DNA from: Ignavibacteriota bacterium
GTDB lineage: Bacteria; Bacteroidota; UBA10030; JAHEZR01
Assembly (NCBI GenBank): GCA_023251005.1
Contig: JAHEZR010000057.1
Span: 1 to 6,049, forward strand
Reading direction: 5' to 3'
DNA: 6,049 nucleotides
Shown piece after piece: positions 1 through 5,163 of the stretch. The notes under the pieces were generated by a model that saw nothing but the letters and a program-made list of their open reading frames with translations, was not told where the DNA came from and did not search any database. A program made the translations under genes and the position numbers. The first letter of the stretch is position 1, and every line of letters starts with the position of its first letter.

Positions 1-299
1 CCTCTCAAGTTGATGTAGTTGTATCCAATGCCATTTCCATTCTCGGAATAGAAAGTGATCGATGGTAGTTCAGAGAGAAGTACAGGAACATCTTGGACAG
101 AGTAACGCTCACTCAATTGTCGCCGGTTGAGGTTGGAGAAAGTCACGGGCGTTTCTCGCTCCCGCGCTTGAGTGGGAAATACGATCATCGGAGGGAGGTA
201 ATAAACTGTATCCTTCTCTGCGGTTCCTTTTTCTTGTGCGTGCAGTGAAATTCCGATGGAAAAAAGAACTGCACACACGACAATGACACGCGATTTCAT
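1..299 (-). CDS. TonB-dependent outer-membrane receptor, probable thiamin uptake (N-terminal part, cut by window edge)
   Basis: This is an outer-membrane active transporter of the TonB-dependent receptor class; only the first 99 codons are present and the beta-barrel lies beyond the left edge. Residues 1-22 form a Sec signal peptide (basic MKSR, hydrophobic core, likely cleavage after SLHA, before Gln-Glu). A short segment containing MIVFPT (about 38-43) sits where a TonB box is expected. The plug domain then begins, with VQDVPVLLSELPSITF (69-83), a Gly/Asn-rich stretch and YINLRG at the edge, the usual start of plug domains. There is no carboxypeptidase-like N-terminal domain as in SusC proteins. 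The ATG at 299-297 is chosen for the strong AGGAGGTGG seven bases upstream and for the signal peptide; an upstream ATG in another frame gives a protein with no signal. Substrate is inferred from the TPP riboswitch in the leader: thiamin or a derivative. Family call is firm, substrate moderate. Confidence 0.85.
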   Translation of the reverse strand, partial: MKSRVIVVCAVLFSIGISLHAQEKGTAEKDTVYYLPPMIVFPTQARERETPVTFSNLNRRQLSERYSVQDVPVLLSELPSITFYSENGNGIGYNYINLR

Positions 300-305
300 G
301 GCAAT

Positions 306-314
306 CCACCTCCT
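306..314 (-). promoter_or_regulatory. Strong Shine-Dalgarno site of the receptor gene
   Basis: The minus strand reads AGGAGGTGG, near-perfect complementarity to the 16S rRNA 3' end, seven bases before the ATG at 299. It decides the start codon. It lies just downstream of the T-rich tail of the leader hairpin, so it is transcribed only if the hairpin is read through. Confidence 0.8.
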
Positions 315-321
315 CTGCATT

Positions 322-376
322 CAAAACAAAGAAGCCGTTGAACCTGCTGGCGAGCCAGCATCGGCTAAACGGCTTC
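322..376 (-). terminator. Intrinsic terminator-like hairpin in the riboswitch leader
   Basis: On the minus strand a 9-bp perfect stem GAAGCCGTT/AACGGCTTC (376-368 with 339-331) encloses a second 6-7 bp stem TGCTGGC/GCCAGCA (360-354 with 351-345), with two more G-C pairs between them. It is followed at once by TTTGTTTTG (330-322). It lies after the TPP aptamer and before the SD of the receptor gene, where the expression platform of a transcription-terminating riboswitch belongs. The tail is interrupted by a G, so termination may be partial. A weak competing hairpin, TTCAG/CTGAA (386-382 with 375-371 approximately), overlaps the 5' arm and could act as antiterminator. This is inference from base pairing alone. 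Confidence 0.65.
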
Positions 377-389
377 AGGAAAATCTGAA

Positions 390-476
<87 letters not shown>

Positions 477-514
477 GCTTGGAATGTGAAAGAACTATGT
501 CAAAATCCATTTAT

Positions 515-543
515 AATATACGTGTGAGGAATTCAAAAAGCAA
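515..543 (-). promoter_or_regulatory. Promoter for the TPP riboswitch-receptor transcript
   Basis: The minus strand has TTGCTT (543-538), a 17-base spacer, and TATATT (520-515). Transcription would begin near 508, about 30 bases before the riboswitch P1 helix, so the whole aptamer would be in the RNA. Counted from the TTG alone, the spacing to TATATT is 20, as in Bacteroidetes -33/-7 promoters. An alternative pairing, TTGAAT (536-531) with TATAAA (515-510), has a poor 15-base spacer. Confidence 0.5.
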
Positions 544-564
544 ATCCTTGAACTAAGTCACAGC

Positions 565-593
565 TTGACTATAAGGCAGGCATCAGGTATCTT
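565..593 (+). promoter_or_regulatory. Promoter for the MscL-family gene
   Basis: TTGACT (565-570) is followed after exactly 17 bases by TATCTT (588-593). The predicted start near 600 leaves a 5' untranslated region of about 45 bases before the ATG at 647. It is divergent from the receptor promoter (543-515) with about 20 bp between the two -35 elements. Confidence 0.55.
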
Positions 594-646
594 GCTCGAA
601 ATTCCACTCAAACTCCCCTACCAAGTTTCCCACAAGGAGCCATAGC

Positions 647-946
647 ATGCTAAAAGAATTCTTGGAATTTTTGAAGCAATACGGCGTCATCGGGCTTGCC
701 ATTGCCGTCATCATCGGAGGAAAACTGAACGCACTAGTCAGTGCAACTGTTGATGGCATCCTCATGCCCATCATCACATTCTTCGTTCCGGAAGGCGCAT
801 GGCGAACCGCTACGCTTGATATTGGGCCTTTCCATTTTCTCCTTGGACCTTTCTTGGGAGCTGCAATCGACTTCCTGATCGTTGCGTGGTTGGTATTCTA
901 CTTCGCAAAGAAAATCTTGAGAGAAGAAAAGGTCGCCAAGCGTTAG
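647..946 (+). CDS. mscL: Short MscL-family mechanosensitive channel
   Basis: This inner-membrane channel family releases solutes when membrane tension rises after osmotic downshock. The 99-residue product has the MscL order: amphipathic N-terminal helix MLKEFLEFLKQY, TM1 (about 13-34) with LAIAVIIGG then LVSATVDGILMP (30-41, compare LVxxIIMP), a periplasmic loop (about 45-65), and TM2 (about 70-90) with the typical DFLIVAW (75-81) and the basic end KKILREEK. It is unusual in three ways. The cytoplasmic C-terminal helix of the usual 130-150-aa proteins is missing. The conserved Asn and Asp of the TM1 start (NVxDLA) are both Gly. The pore-constriction Gly of E. coli (G22) aligns with Ala20. It is probably a divergent MscL subfamily. 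AAGGAG (634-639) seven bases before the ATG fixes the start. It stands alone and converges with the deacetylase-like gene. Family call is good; gating behaviour is unknown. Confidence 0.82.
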   Translation: MLKEFLEFLKQYGVIGLAIAVIIGGKLNALVSATVDGILMPIITFFVPEGAWRTATLDIGPFHFLLGPFLGAAIDFLIVAWLVFYFAKKILREEKVAKR

Positions 947-957
947 GTCGCTGTACT

Positions 958-1902
958 TCACGATGTCCTTTCCGTCAACGCCACAAGATGCGCCTCAACA
1001 CAGCGCGGGAGGGCTTTGAGATCATAACCGCCTTCGAGAACTGAAACGATTCTCCCACTGCTGTAATTCTCTGCAATCTCCTTAACCTTCCGAGTGATCT
1101 CCGCGTACGTCTCTTCCGTCAGAAGTATCCCTGCAAGCGGATCATCCCGGTGCGCATCAAAGCCAGCAGAGATGAAGATAAACTCGGGTCGAAAATTCTC
1201 AAGGGCAGGAACGATCACCTCTTGAAATAACTTTACATACTCTTCCCCAGTCGTCTCCGCCCTCAGTGGAATGTTCAGCGTGAAGCCCTCGCCTCTCCCC
1301 TCACCTCTTTCCTCAGCGCCCCCCGTTCCTGGATAGTAAGGATATTGGTGCGTGCTGATGTAGAACATGCTGGGATCCTCATAAAAGATCTCCTGCGTCC
1401 CGTTTCCGTGATGAACGTCCCAGTCGAGAATCGCAACCCTCTCAACCTGGTAACTTTCCTGGACATACCTCGCACCGATGGCAACGTTGTTGAACAGGCA
1501 GAACCCCATCGCCCGTGAACTTTCGGCGTGGTGTCCAGGTGGACGTACAGCGCAGAATGTATTCTTTGTCCGACCACTCATAACCGCATCGACTCCTGCA
1601 AGCACTCCGCCAGCTGCGAGCAGTGCGACACGATAGGAATCCTTGCAGACGTGGGTATCGCCCTGATCAAGAACCGTTGCTCCACCCTCACACAATTCTT
1701 TCACAAACTTTACATGATCCGCAGTGTGGACTTTCAGAATCCACGTTGTATCAGCAGGCGAAGGAGTGATATGAACCAGCGTAGTCCAGAGATCTGTTTT
1801 CTTAAGATGTTCAATGATGGATACTAACCGCTCCTCATGCTCGGGATGCATGAATCCGGTCTTGTGTTTCAGATAATCCTCATGGTAGATGAAAGCTGTC
1901 AA
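958..1902 (-). CDS. Histone-deacetylase-superfamily Zn-dependent amidohydrolase (class II/HDAH-like)
   Basis: This enzyme of the arginase/deacetylase fold hydrolyses acyl-amide bonds; bacterial members act on acetyl-lysine, acetylpolyamines or other acetylated amines. At 314 aa it is nearly full length for the family. Visible motifs: HPEHEERL (19-26), RPPGHHAE (120-127) with the catalytic His pair 124/125, GFCLFNNVAIGA (133-144), DWDVHHGNGTQ (160-170) with zinc ligands Asp162 and His164, STHQYPYYPGTG (183-194), SAGFDAHRDDPL (245-256) with third ligand Asp249, and LEGGYDL (289-295) with the catalytic Tyr293. All catalytic residues are intact. It has no signal peptide, so it is cytoplasmic. The start is UUG at 1902-1900 with AGAGG nine bases upstream; no in-frame ATG or GTG precedes it before a stop, and the protein begins as relatives do (TAFIYHEDY). 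It lies 16 nt after the VKOR-like gene and should share its transcript. The substrate cannot be told from sequence. Confidence 0.93.
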   Translation of the reverse strand: MTAFIYHEDYLKHKTGFMHPEHEERLVSIIEHLKKTDLWTTLVHITPSPADTTWILKVHTADHVKFVKELCEGGATVLDQGDTHVCKDSYRVALLAAGGVLAGVDAVMSGRTKNTFCAVRPPGHHAESSRAMGFCLFNNVAIGARYVQESYQVERVAILDWDVHHGNGTQEIFYEDPSMFYISTHQYPYYPGTGGAEERGEGRGEGFTLNIPLRAETTGEEYVKLFQEVIVPALENFRPEFIFISAGFDAHRDDPLAGILLTEETYAEITRKVKEIAENYSSGRIVSVLEGGYDLKALPRCVEAHLVALTERTS

Positions 1903-1911
1903 TATCGGAAT

Positions 1912-1916
1912 CCTCT
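1912..1916 (-). promoter_or_regulatory. Shine-Dalgarno site supporting a UUG start
   Basis: AGAGG on the minus strand lies nine bases before the TTG at 1902. It sits in the 16-nt gap after the VKOR-like stop codon and supports the UUG as the true start of the deacetylase-like gene. Confidence 0.55.
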
Positions 1917-1918
1917 CA

Positions 1919-2341
1919 TCATGACTTTAGAAGGAGGAGCAGCGCAATCACGAGATTGATACCATGACTGGTAAAACAAAGAGGGCAAGAAATTTTTATT
2001 CTGAAAAGAAGTGAATACACAAGATAAATTCCAACAATCACGGCAGCGATTGAAGTCCAGAGTAGGAAATCATGGTAGATTGAGCCTGGGCAAAAAAGCT
2101 GAAAGAGTGCGGTGCAGAATACAAGCAAGTAATAGATGAGTCCCAAGACAAAATTTGGGGCACCTAACACTCTCGCTTCAGGTGTCCAGAGTACGGATTG
2201 GCACGTTGATTCATCCATTCGGCATATTCGTGGGACGAGAAAATAGTTTGCTGAAATCTTGTTGTAGTAGACAAGGGTAAAGTACAGCGCGATGAAAAAT
2301 CCAACGAGAGAGAGAAAGAGGAGGAGCACGTCGATAAGCAT
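1919..2341 (-). CDS. VKOR-family membrane thiol oxidoreductase
   Basis: Bacterial VKOR proteins play the role of DsbB: they reoxidise a periplasmic DsbA-like thioredoxin and pass electrons to quinone in the inner membrane. The 140-residue product has the family layout: TM1 (about 3-26), an outer loop with Cys40 and Cys47, the segment VLGAPNFVLGLIYY (58-71) leading into TM2, TM3 (about 92-113), then the active-site CPLC (Cys119, Cys122) at the start of TM4 (about 122-138). All four redox cysteines are present. There is no fused C-terminal thioredoxin domain, unlike many bacterial VKORs, so a separate partner is needed; none is in the window. The ATG at 2341 has no Shine-Dalgarno sequence, and a promoter placed five bases upstream suggests a leaderless mRNA. 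It is first gene of an operon with the deacetylase-like gene. Family call is good although the sequence is divergent. Confidence 0.85.
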   Translation of the reverse strand: MLIDVLLLFLSLVGFFIALYFTLVYYNKISANYFLVPRICRMDESTCQSVLWTPEARVLGAPNFVLGLIYYLLVFCTALFQLFCPGSIYHDFLLWTSIAAVIVGIYLVYSLLFRIKISCPLCFTSHGINLVIALLLLLKS

Positions 2342-2346
2342 AGATG

Positions 2347-2375
2347 AAGATACAGGAACACGAATTCATTTTCAA
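2347..2375 (-). promoter_or_regulatory. Promoter of the VKOR-deacetylase operon, leaderless start
   Basis: The minus strand shows TTGAAA (2375-2370), a 17-base spacer, and TATCTT (2352-2347). Only five bases (CATCT) separate the -10 element from the ATG at 2341, so transcription should begin at or beside the A of the start codon. The -10 is identical to that of the mscL promoter. Confidence 0.55.
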
Positions 2376-2390
2376 GCGGTGCAAACTCCT

Positions 2391-2408
2391 TTGCATTTCT
2401 TGCATTTC
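2391..2408 (+). repeat. Tandem 9-bp repeat in the divergent promoter region
   Basis: TTGCATTTC occurs twice without a gap (2391-2399 and 2400-2408). The first copy holds the -35 element of the rightward promoter and the second lies in its spacer. It may be a chance duplication or a binding site. Confidence 0.6.
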
Positions 2409-2419
2409 GTTTGTATATT
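2391..2419 (+). promoter_or_regulatory. Promoter of the rightward gene set
   Basis: TTGCAT (2391-2396), a 17-base spacer and TATATT (2414-2419). Read as a Bacteroidetes promoter it is TTTG-N20-TATATTTT, one base off the -7 pattern TAnnTTTG. Transcription would begin near 2426, about 23 bases before the ATG at 2449. Its -35 lies 15 bp from the -35 of the divergent VKOR promoter. Confidence 0.6.
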
Positions 2420-2448
2420 TTCGGAGCAAAAAATCTTTTCCATTGAGA

Positions 2449-2871
2449 ATGTCTCCTGCTCCACCGCGTCTCACACTTCTACGAAAACTCCAGGACGCTT
2501 TCCACGACATTATTACAGGAGCGGGCGTGAAGCGATCGAAGCATGACCTCATGCTTGACGGTGTAAGTGTCATCAGCACGTTCCTCCAAGAACTTGAGAA
2601 ACATGGTTACAAACCTACAAAAGTTGCCAAACTCGAAGTCCAACCTGGCCAACGAGTTCCTGCTTTCTACATCGAGGATAGCACAGCCTATTTTGGGTGG
2701 GTGTTTTGGGAGAAATTCACCTCTGCGAAGCTCCGCAAGCTCTGGGGTTCAGTCGTGCGTAACGAAAAAGGCGACTGGGCCATCCAGATTTCTCCGATGA
2801 AGTCAACTATAATCTTTGCGAATGAAAAGCTAACGGCCGAGATGGACATCGAACATCCATCTGATATTTGA
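2449..2871 (+). CDS. Hypothetical protein, 140 aa
   Basis: I do not recognise a family. The reading frame is open further upstream (to an ATG at 2344), but that extension would cover both divergent promoters and begins with low-complexity, Cys/Phe/Lys-rich residues unlike a protein N-terminus. The ATG at 2449, about 23 bases after the predicted transcription start, is therefore preferred; it has only a weak GAG next to it. The product has no signal peptide or membrane segment and is probably cytoplasmic. The N-terminal half is basic and helical (LLRKLQDAFHDII, VISTFLQELEKHGYKP); the C-terminal half alternates in a beta-like way and is aromatic-rich (AYFGWVFWEKF at about 79-89, LRKLWGSVVRN, GDWAIQI). 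It resembles a small alpha/beta domain. It probably shares its transcript with the transporter gene, whose start lies 11 nt after its stop. It appears real from its promoter, length and amino-acid make-up. Confidence 0.7.
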   Translation: MSPAPPRLTLLRKLQDAFHDIITGAGVKRSKHDLMLDGVSVISTFLQELEKHGYKPTKVAKLEVQPGQRVPAFYIEDSTAYFGWVFWEKFTSAKLRKLWGSVVRNEKGDWAIQISPMKSTIIFANEKLTAEMDIEHPSDI

Positions 2872-2873
2872 GG
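2870..2873 (+). promoter_or_regulatory. Shine-Dalgarno site deciding the transporter start
   Basis: GAGG overlaps the stop codon of the preceding gene and lies nine bases before the TTG at 2883. The other possible start, TTG at 2868, overlaps the same stop codon and has no SD. This favours 2883 and suggests translational coupling. Confidence 0.45.
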
Positions 2874-2882
2874 CACCGAAAG

Positions 2883-4109
2883 TTGACAGAAACATTCAAC
2901 AGAAAACGCGAACACGCGCTGCAATATCAAGCTCTCCTGCTTCTTTCTCTTGCTGAGTTACTGTCCCTAGGGCTCTGGTTCAGCGCAACGGCCGCCCTTC
3001 CGTCACTGAAAGCCGAATGGTTACTTTCAGATTCCGAGTCCGCGTGGCTGACGATGGCTGTCCAGCTGGGCTTCGTCGTAGGGGCCTTCGGAAGTTCTCT
3101 GCTCAACCTCCCTGATATCATCAATACCCGAACGCTCATCGCCGTGTCTGCGTTTCTAGGGGCAGCAACAAATATTTTCTTCGCTCTCTTCGTCCGAACC
3201 TATGAACTGGCCATCGTCTCAAGGTTCTTTGTCGGATTGTTCCTCTCGGGCGTCTATCCGCCCGGAATGAAACTGATGTCAACATGGTTCAAAGAATCTC
3301 GCGGCTATGCCATTGGTGTTCTCATCGGCGCATTGACGATTGGTTCCGCATCGCCACATTTGTTCAAGACCTTTGGAGATCTGCACTGGCAGCAGCTCAT
3401 GGAACTCAGCGCGCTCTCAGCGATTCTTGGTGGAATCATCGTTCTCTTCTTTGTGAAGACTGGACCTTATGCAACTCCCACACCGAAGTTCGACTGGAGA
3501 GCCGTAGCGAACGTCCTTCGTGACCGGTCGACACGATTAGCAAACTTTGGATACTTCGGCCACATGTGGGAACTTTATGCAATGTGGGCATGGATCCCGA
3601 CGTTTGTGCTTGAAAGCTTCGGTGAGGACTCAGACAACCCAACTGCAGCTGGGGTTGCATTTGCCGTGATCGCCGCCGGTGGAATGGGCTGCATCCTCGC
3701 GGGCAAACTTGCTGATCGGGTTGGAAGAACTGTCGTGACGATCTGGTCGATGGCGATCAGCGGGATTTGCTGCCTCTTGGTAGGATTTCTTTTTGGAAAG
3801 AATCCCTATTTCCTCACGAGCCTTTGCCTTCTCTGGGGCTGTGCAGTAGTAGCAGATTCAGCACAGTTCTCAACCGCCATCACCGAGCTGTGTGATCAGC
3901 GATTTGTGGGAACAGCGCTCACGTTTCAAACCGCCGTCGGTTTTCTTCTCACAATCGTCTCGATTCGGTTGATTCCCGTAGTAAAAGAACTTGTAGGATG
4001 GAAATTTGCATTCATGTCTCTGAGCATCGGTCCGCTCCTCGGTATTCTTGCAATGGCACGGTTGAGACAACTGCCGGAAGCGATAAAAATGGCAAACGGT
4101 AGACGATGA
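2883..4109 (+). CDS. Major facilitator superfamily (MFS) transporter
   Basis: This is an inner-membrane secondary transporter of the MFS_1 type, about 408 aa with some 12 hydrophobic segments. The N-terminus carries a short basic cytoplasmic part, then TM1 with LLLLSLAELLSLGLWFSATAALP. Further segments include AWLTMAVQLGFVVGAFGSSL, RTLIAVSAFLGAATNIFFAL and RFFVGLFLSGVYPPGMKLM (TM4-5 region). A hydrophilic middle (PTPKFDWRAVANVLRDRS) separates the halves. The loop motif GKLADRVGRT (about 274-283), between TM8 and TM9, matches MFS motif A; its first-half counterpart after TM2 (NLPDIINTR) is degenerate. The start is most likely UUG at 2883 with GAGG nine bases upstream; UUG at 2868 would add five residues. 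No close subfamily was recognised, so the substrate is unknown; the overall look is closest to anion/nitrate-type or cyanate-type carriers, which I would not rely on. It is cotranscribed with its neighbours on both sides. Confidence 0.9.
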   Translation: MTETFNRKREHALQYQALLLLSLAELLSLGLWFSATAALPSLKAEWLLSDSESAWLTMAVQLGFVVGAFGSSLLNLPDIINTRTLIAVSAFLGAATNIFFALFVRTYELAIVSRFFVGLFLSGVYPPGMKLMSTWFKESRGYAIGVLIGALTIGSASPHLFKTFGDLHWQQLMELSALSAILGGIIVLFFVKTGPYATPTPKFDWRAVANVLRDRSTRLANFGYFGHMWELYAMWAWIPTFVLESFGEDSDNPTAAGVAFAVIAAGGMGCILAGKLADRVGRTVVTIWSMAISGICCLLVGFLFGKNPYFLTSLCLLWGCAVVADSAQFSTAITELCDQRFVGTALTFQTAVGFLLTIVSIRLIPVVKELVGWKFAFMSLSIGPLLGILAMARLRQLPEAIKMANGRR

Positions 4110-4144
4110 GAAGAGAACAACAATGGAAGTGAGTCGGAAAAAGT

Positions 4145-5143
4145 ATGAGAGTCCGGCGTAAAACTTCAGCTGAAGAACTCTCTCTCTTCGAGGAAGAACG
4201 AGAGTTTGCGCAGAAGTATGCATCGAAGCTCCGAGATCTGGCGAAGCGCGGTGTCTGGTTCGGGACCTCTTCGTGGGTGTACACGGGCTGGCGCGGGATT
4301 GTTTATCGACCGAGTATTAGTTCGGAGGCGGAGCTGCGCAGCGTTGCATTCCGGGAGTACACGGACGTTTTCCCGACGGGCTGTGCAGATTGGAGCTTCT
4401 ACGATTTTCCTGACATGCGTCAGATTGAAAAGTATCGTGAGGAAGCGCAAAAGGATTTCCGCCTCGCTTTCAAGGTGACAGACCTGATCACGATGCATCG
4501 TTATCCCTACGTGAAGGATCGCTGGGGTGATCGCGCCGGACAACTCAATCCAGATTTTCTGAACGCCGCGAAATTTGTGGACGAATTCCTCCGTCGCGTC
4601 GAGCTTCTCCAGGAGCGGCTCGGGCCCCTTATCTTTGAATTCTCACCCATACGGTGGAGCGACATCACGCCGAAGCAGTTCCTCAAGCAGCTTGATGAAT
4701 TCCTGGCCGCTCTCCCCTCGGGGTTTCTCTATTCCGTCGAGGTGCGAAATCCAGAGCTGCTCACGGACGAGTATCTTGAAATCTTGCATCGGCACGGCAT
4801 CGCGCATGTAATCAACAGCTGGACTGCCATGCCCCCCATCGACGAACAGCTTGAGCACGAGAAGATCATGACGGCCGACTTTACTGTTGTCCGCGCCCTC
4901 TTGAAACCTGGACGAAGCTATGAAGAAGCGGTAAAGCTCTTTCGACCCTATCAGAAAACAAAAGAGGTCCTTCCCGAGGTGAGAAAGACGATGGAAGGTC
5001 TTGCGGTTCGCTTTTTGCAGTCAGGAAAAACGACTTATTTTTTTGTGAATAACCGTTTGGAAGGAAACGCGCCCTTCACGATCGCTGCGGTCGTGGATGG
5101 AATTGAGTCACGAGTTGTTGTGAATACTGACACCGTTCATTAG
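4145..5143 (+). CDS. DUF72 (YecE-like) family protein
   Basis: DUF72 proteins adopt a TIM-barrel-like fold; their function is not established. The 332-aa product shows the family landmarks: GTSSWVYTGWRGIVYRP (40-56), FEFSPIRW (about 164-171), the SVEVRNPELLTDEY strand-helix (about 197-210), HVINSWTAMPPI (about 221-232), and the C-terminal YFFVNNRLEGNAPFTI (about 299-314). It has a charged helical extension of about 36 residues (LSLFEEEREFAQKYASKLRDLAKRG) before the first barrel strand, which many family members lack. No signal peptide or membrane segment is present, so it is cytoplasmic. The ATG at 4145 is the only choice, since an in-frame TGA stands at 4130-4132; the SD is weak (GGAAAAAG). 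It starts 35 nt after the transporter stop and is followed after 20 nt by the peptidase gene, so it is inside the rightward set. Family firm, role unknown. Confidence 0.92.
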   Translation: MRVRRKTSAEELSLFEEEREFAQKYASKLRDLAKRGVWFGTSSWVYTGWRGIVYRPSISSEAELRSVAFREYTDVFPTGCADWSFYDFPDMRQIEKYREEAQKDFRLAFKVTDLITMHRYPYVKDRWGDRAGQLNPDFLNAAKFVDEFLRRVELLQERLGPLIFEFSPIRWSDITPKQFLKQLDEFLAALPSGFLYSVEVRNPELLTDEYLEILHRHGIAHVINSWTAMPPIDEQLEHEKIMTADFTVVRALLKPGRSYEEAVKLFRPYQKTKEVLPEVRKTMEGLAVRFLQSGKTTYFFVNNRLEGNAPFTIAAVVDGIESRVVVNTDTVH

Positions 5144-5149
5144 AAGGAG
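5144..5149 (+). promoter_or_regulatory. Shine-Dalgarno-like site before the peptidase gene
   Basis: AAGGAG directly follows the DUF72 stop codon and lies 14 bases before the ATG at 5164, longer than the usual 5-9. No better start exists in frame. Translation may be coupled to the DUF72 gene. Confidence 0.4.
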
Positions 5150-5163
5150 AGCGAAAGATACCG

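Noticed and set aside
109..324. A 71-codon leftward frame with an ATG at 324.
   Set aside because: It overlaps the receptor gene in another frame, has no signal peptide or domain, and its ATG lies before the SD that serves the ATG at 299.
920..985. A shared bidirectional terminator between the convergent mscL and deacetylase-like genes.
   Set aside because: The gap is 11 bp and I find only a 4-bp stem (AGCG/CGCT) with no T-run; not enough to call.
958..1902. Acetoin-utilisation AcuC as a specific name for the deacetylase-like gene.
   Set aside because: The protein has the class II-like motifs and there are no acetoin genes nearby, so only the superfamily call is supported.
2344..2448. Upstream extension of the hypothetical gene to an ATG at 2344.
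   Set aside because: It would encode residues over both divergent promoters, has no SD, and the composition of the added 35 residues is unlike the rest.
4123..4161. A 12-codon frame (ATG at 4123) ending just after the DUF72 start, as a possible leader peptide.
   Set aside because: It has no SD, no notable codon run and no attenuator-like hairpin nearby; chance is the simpler reading.
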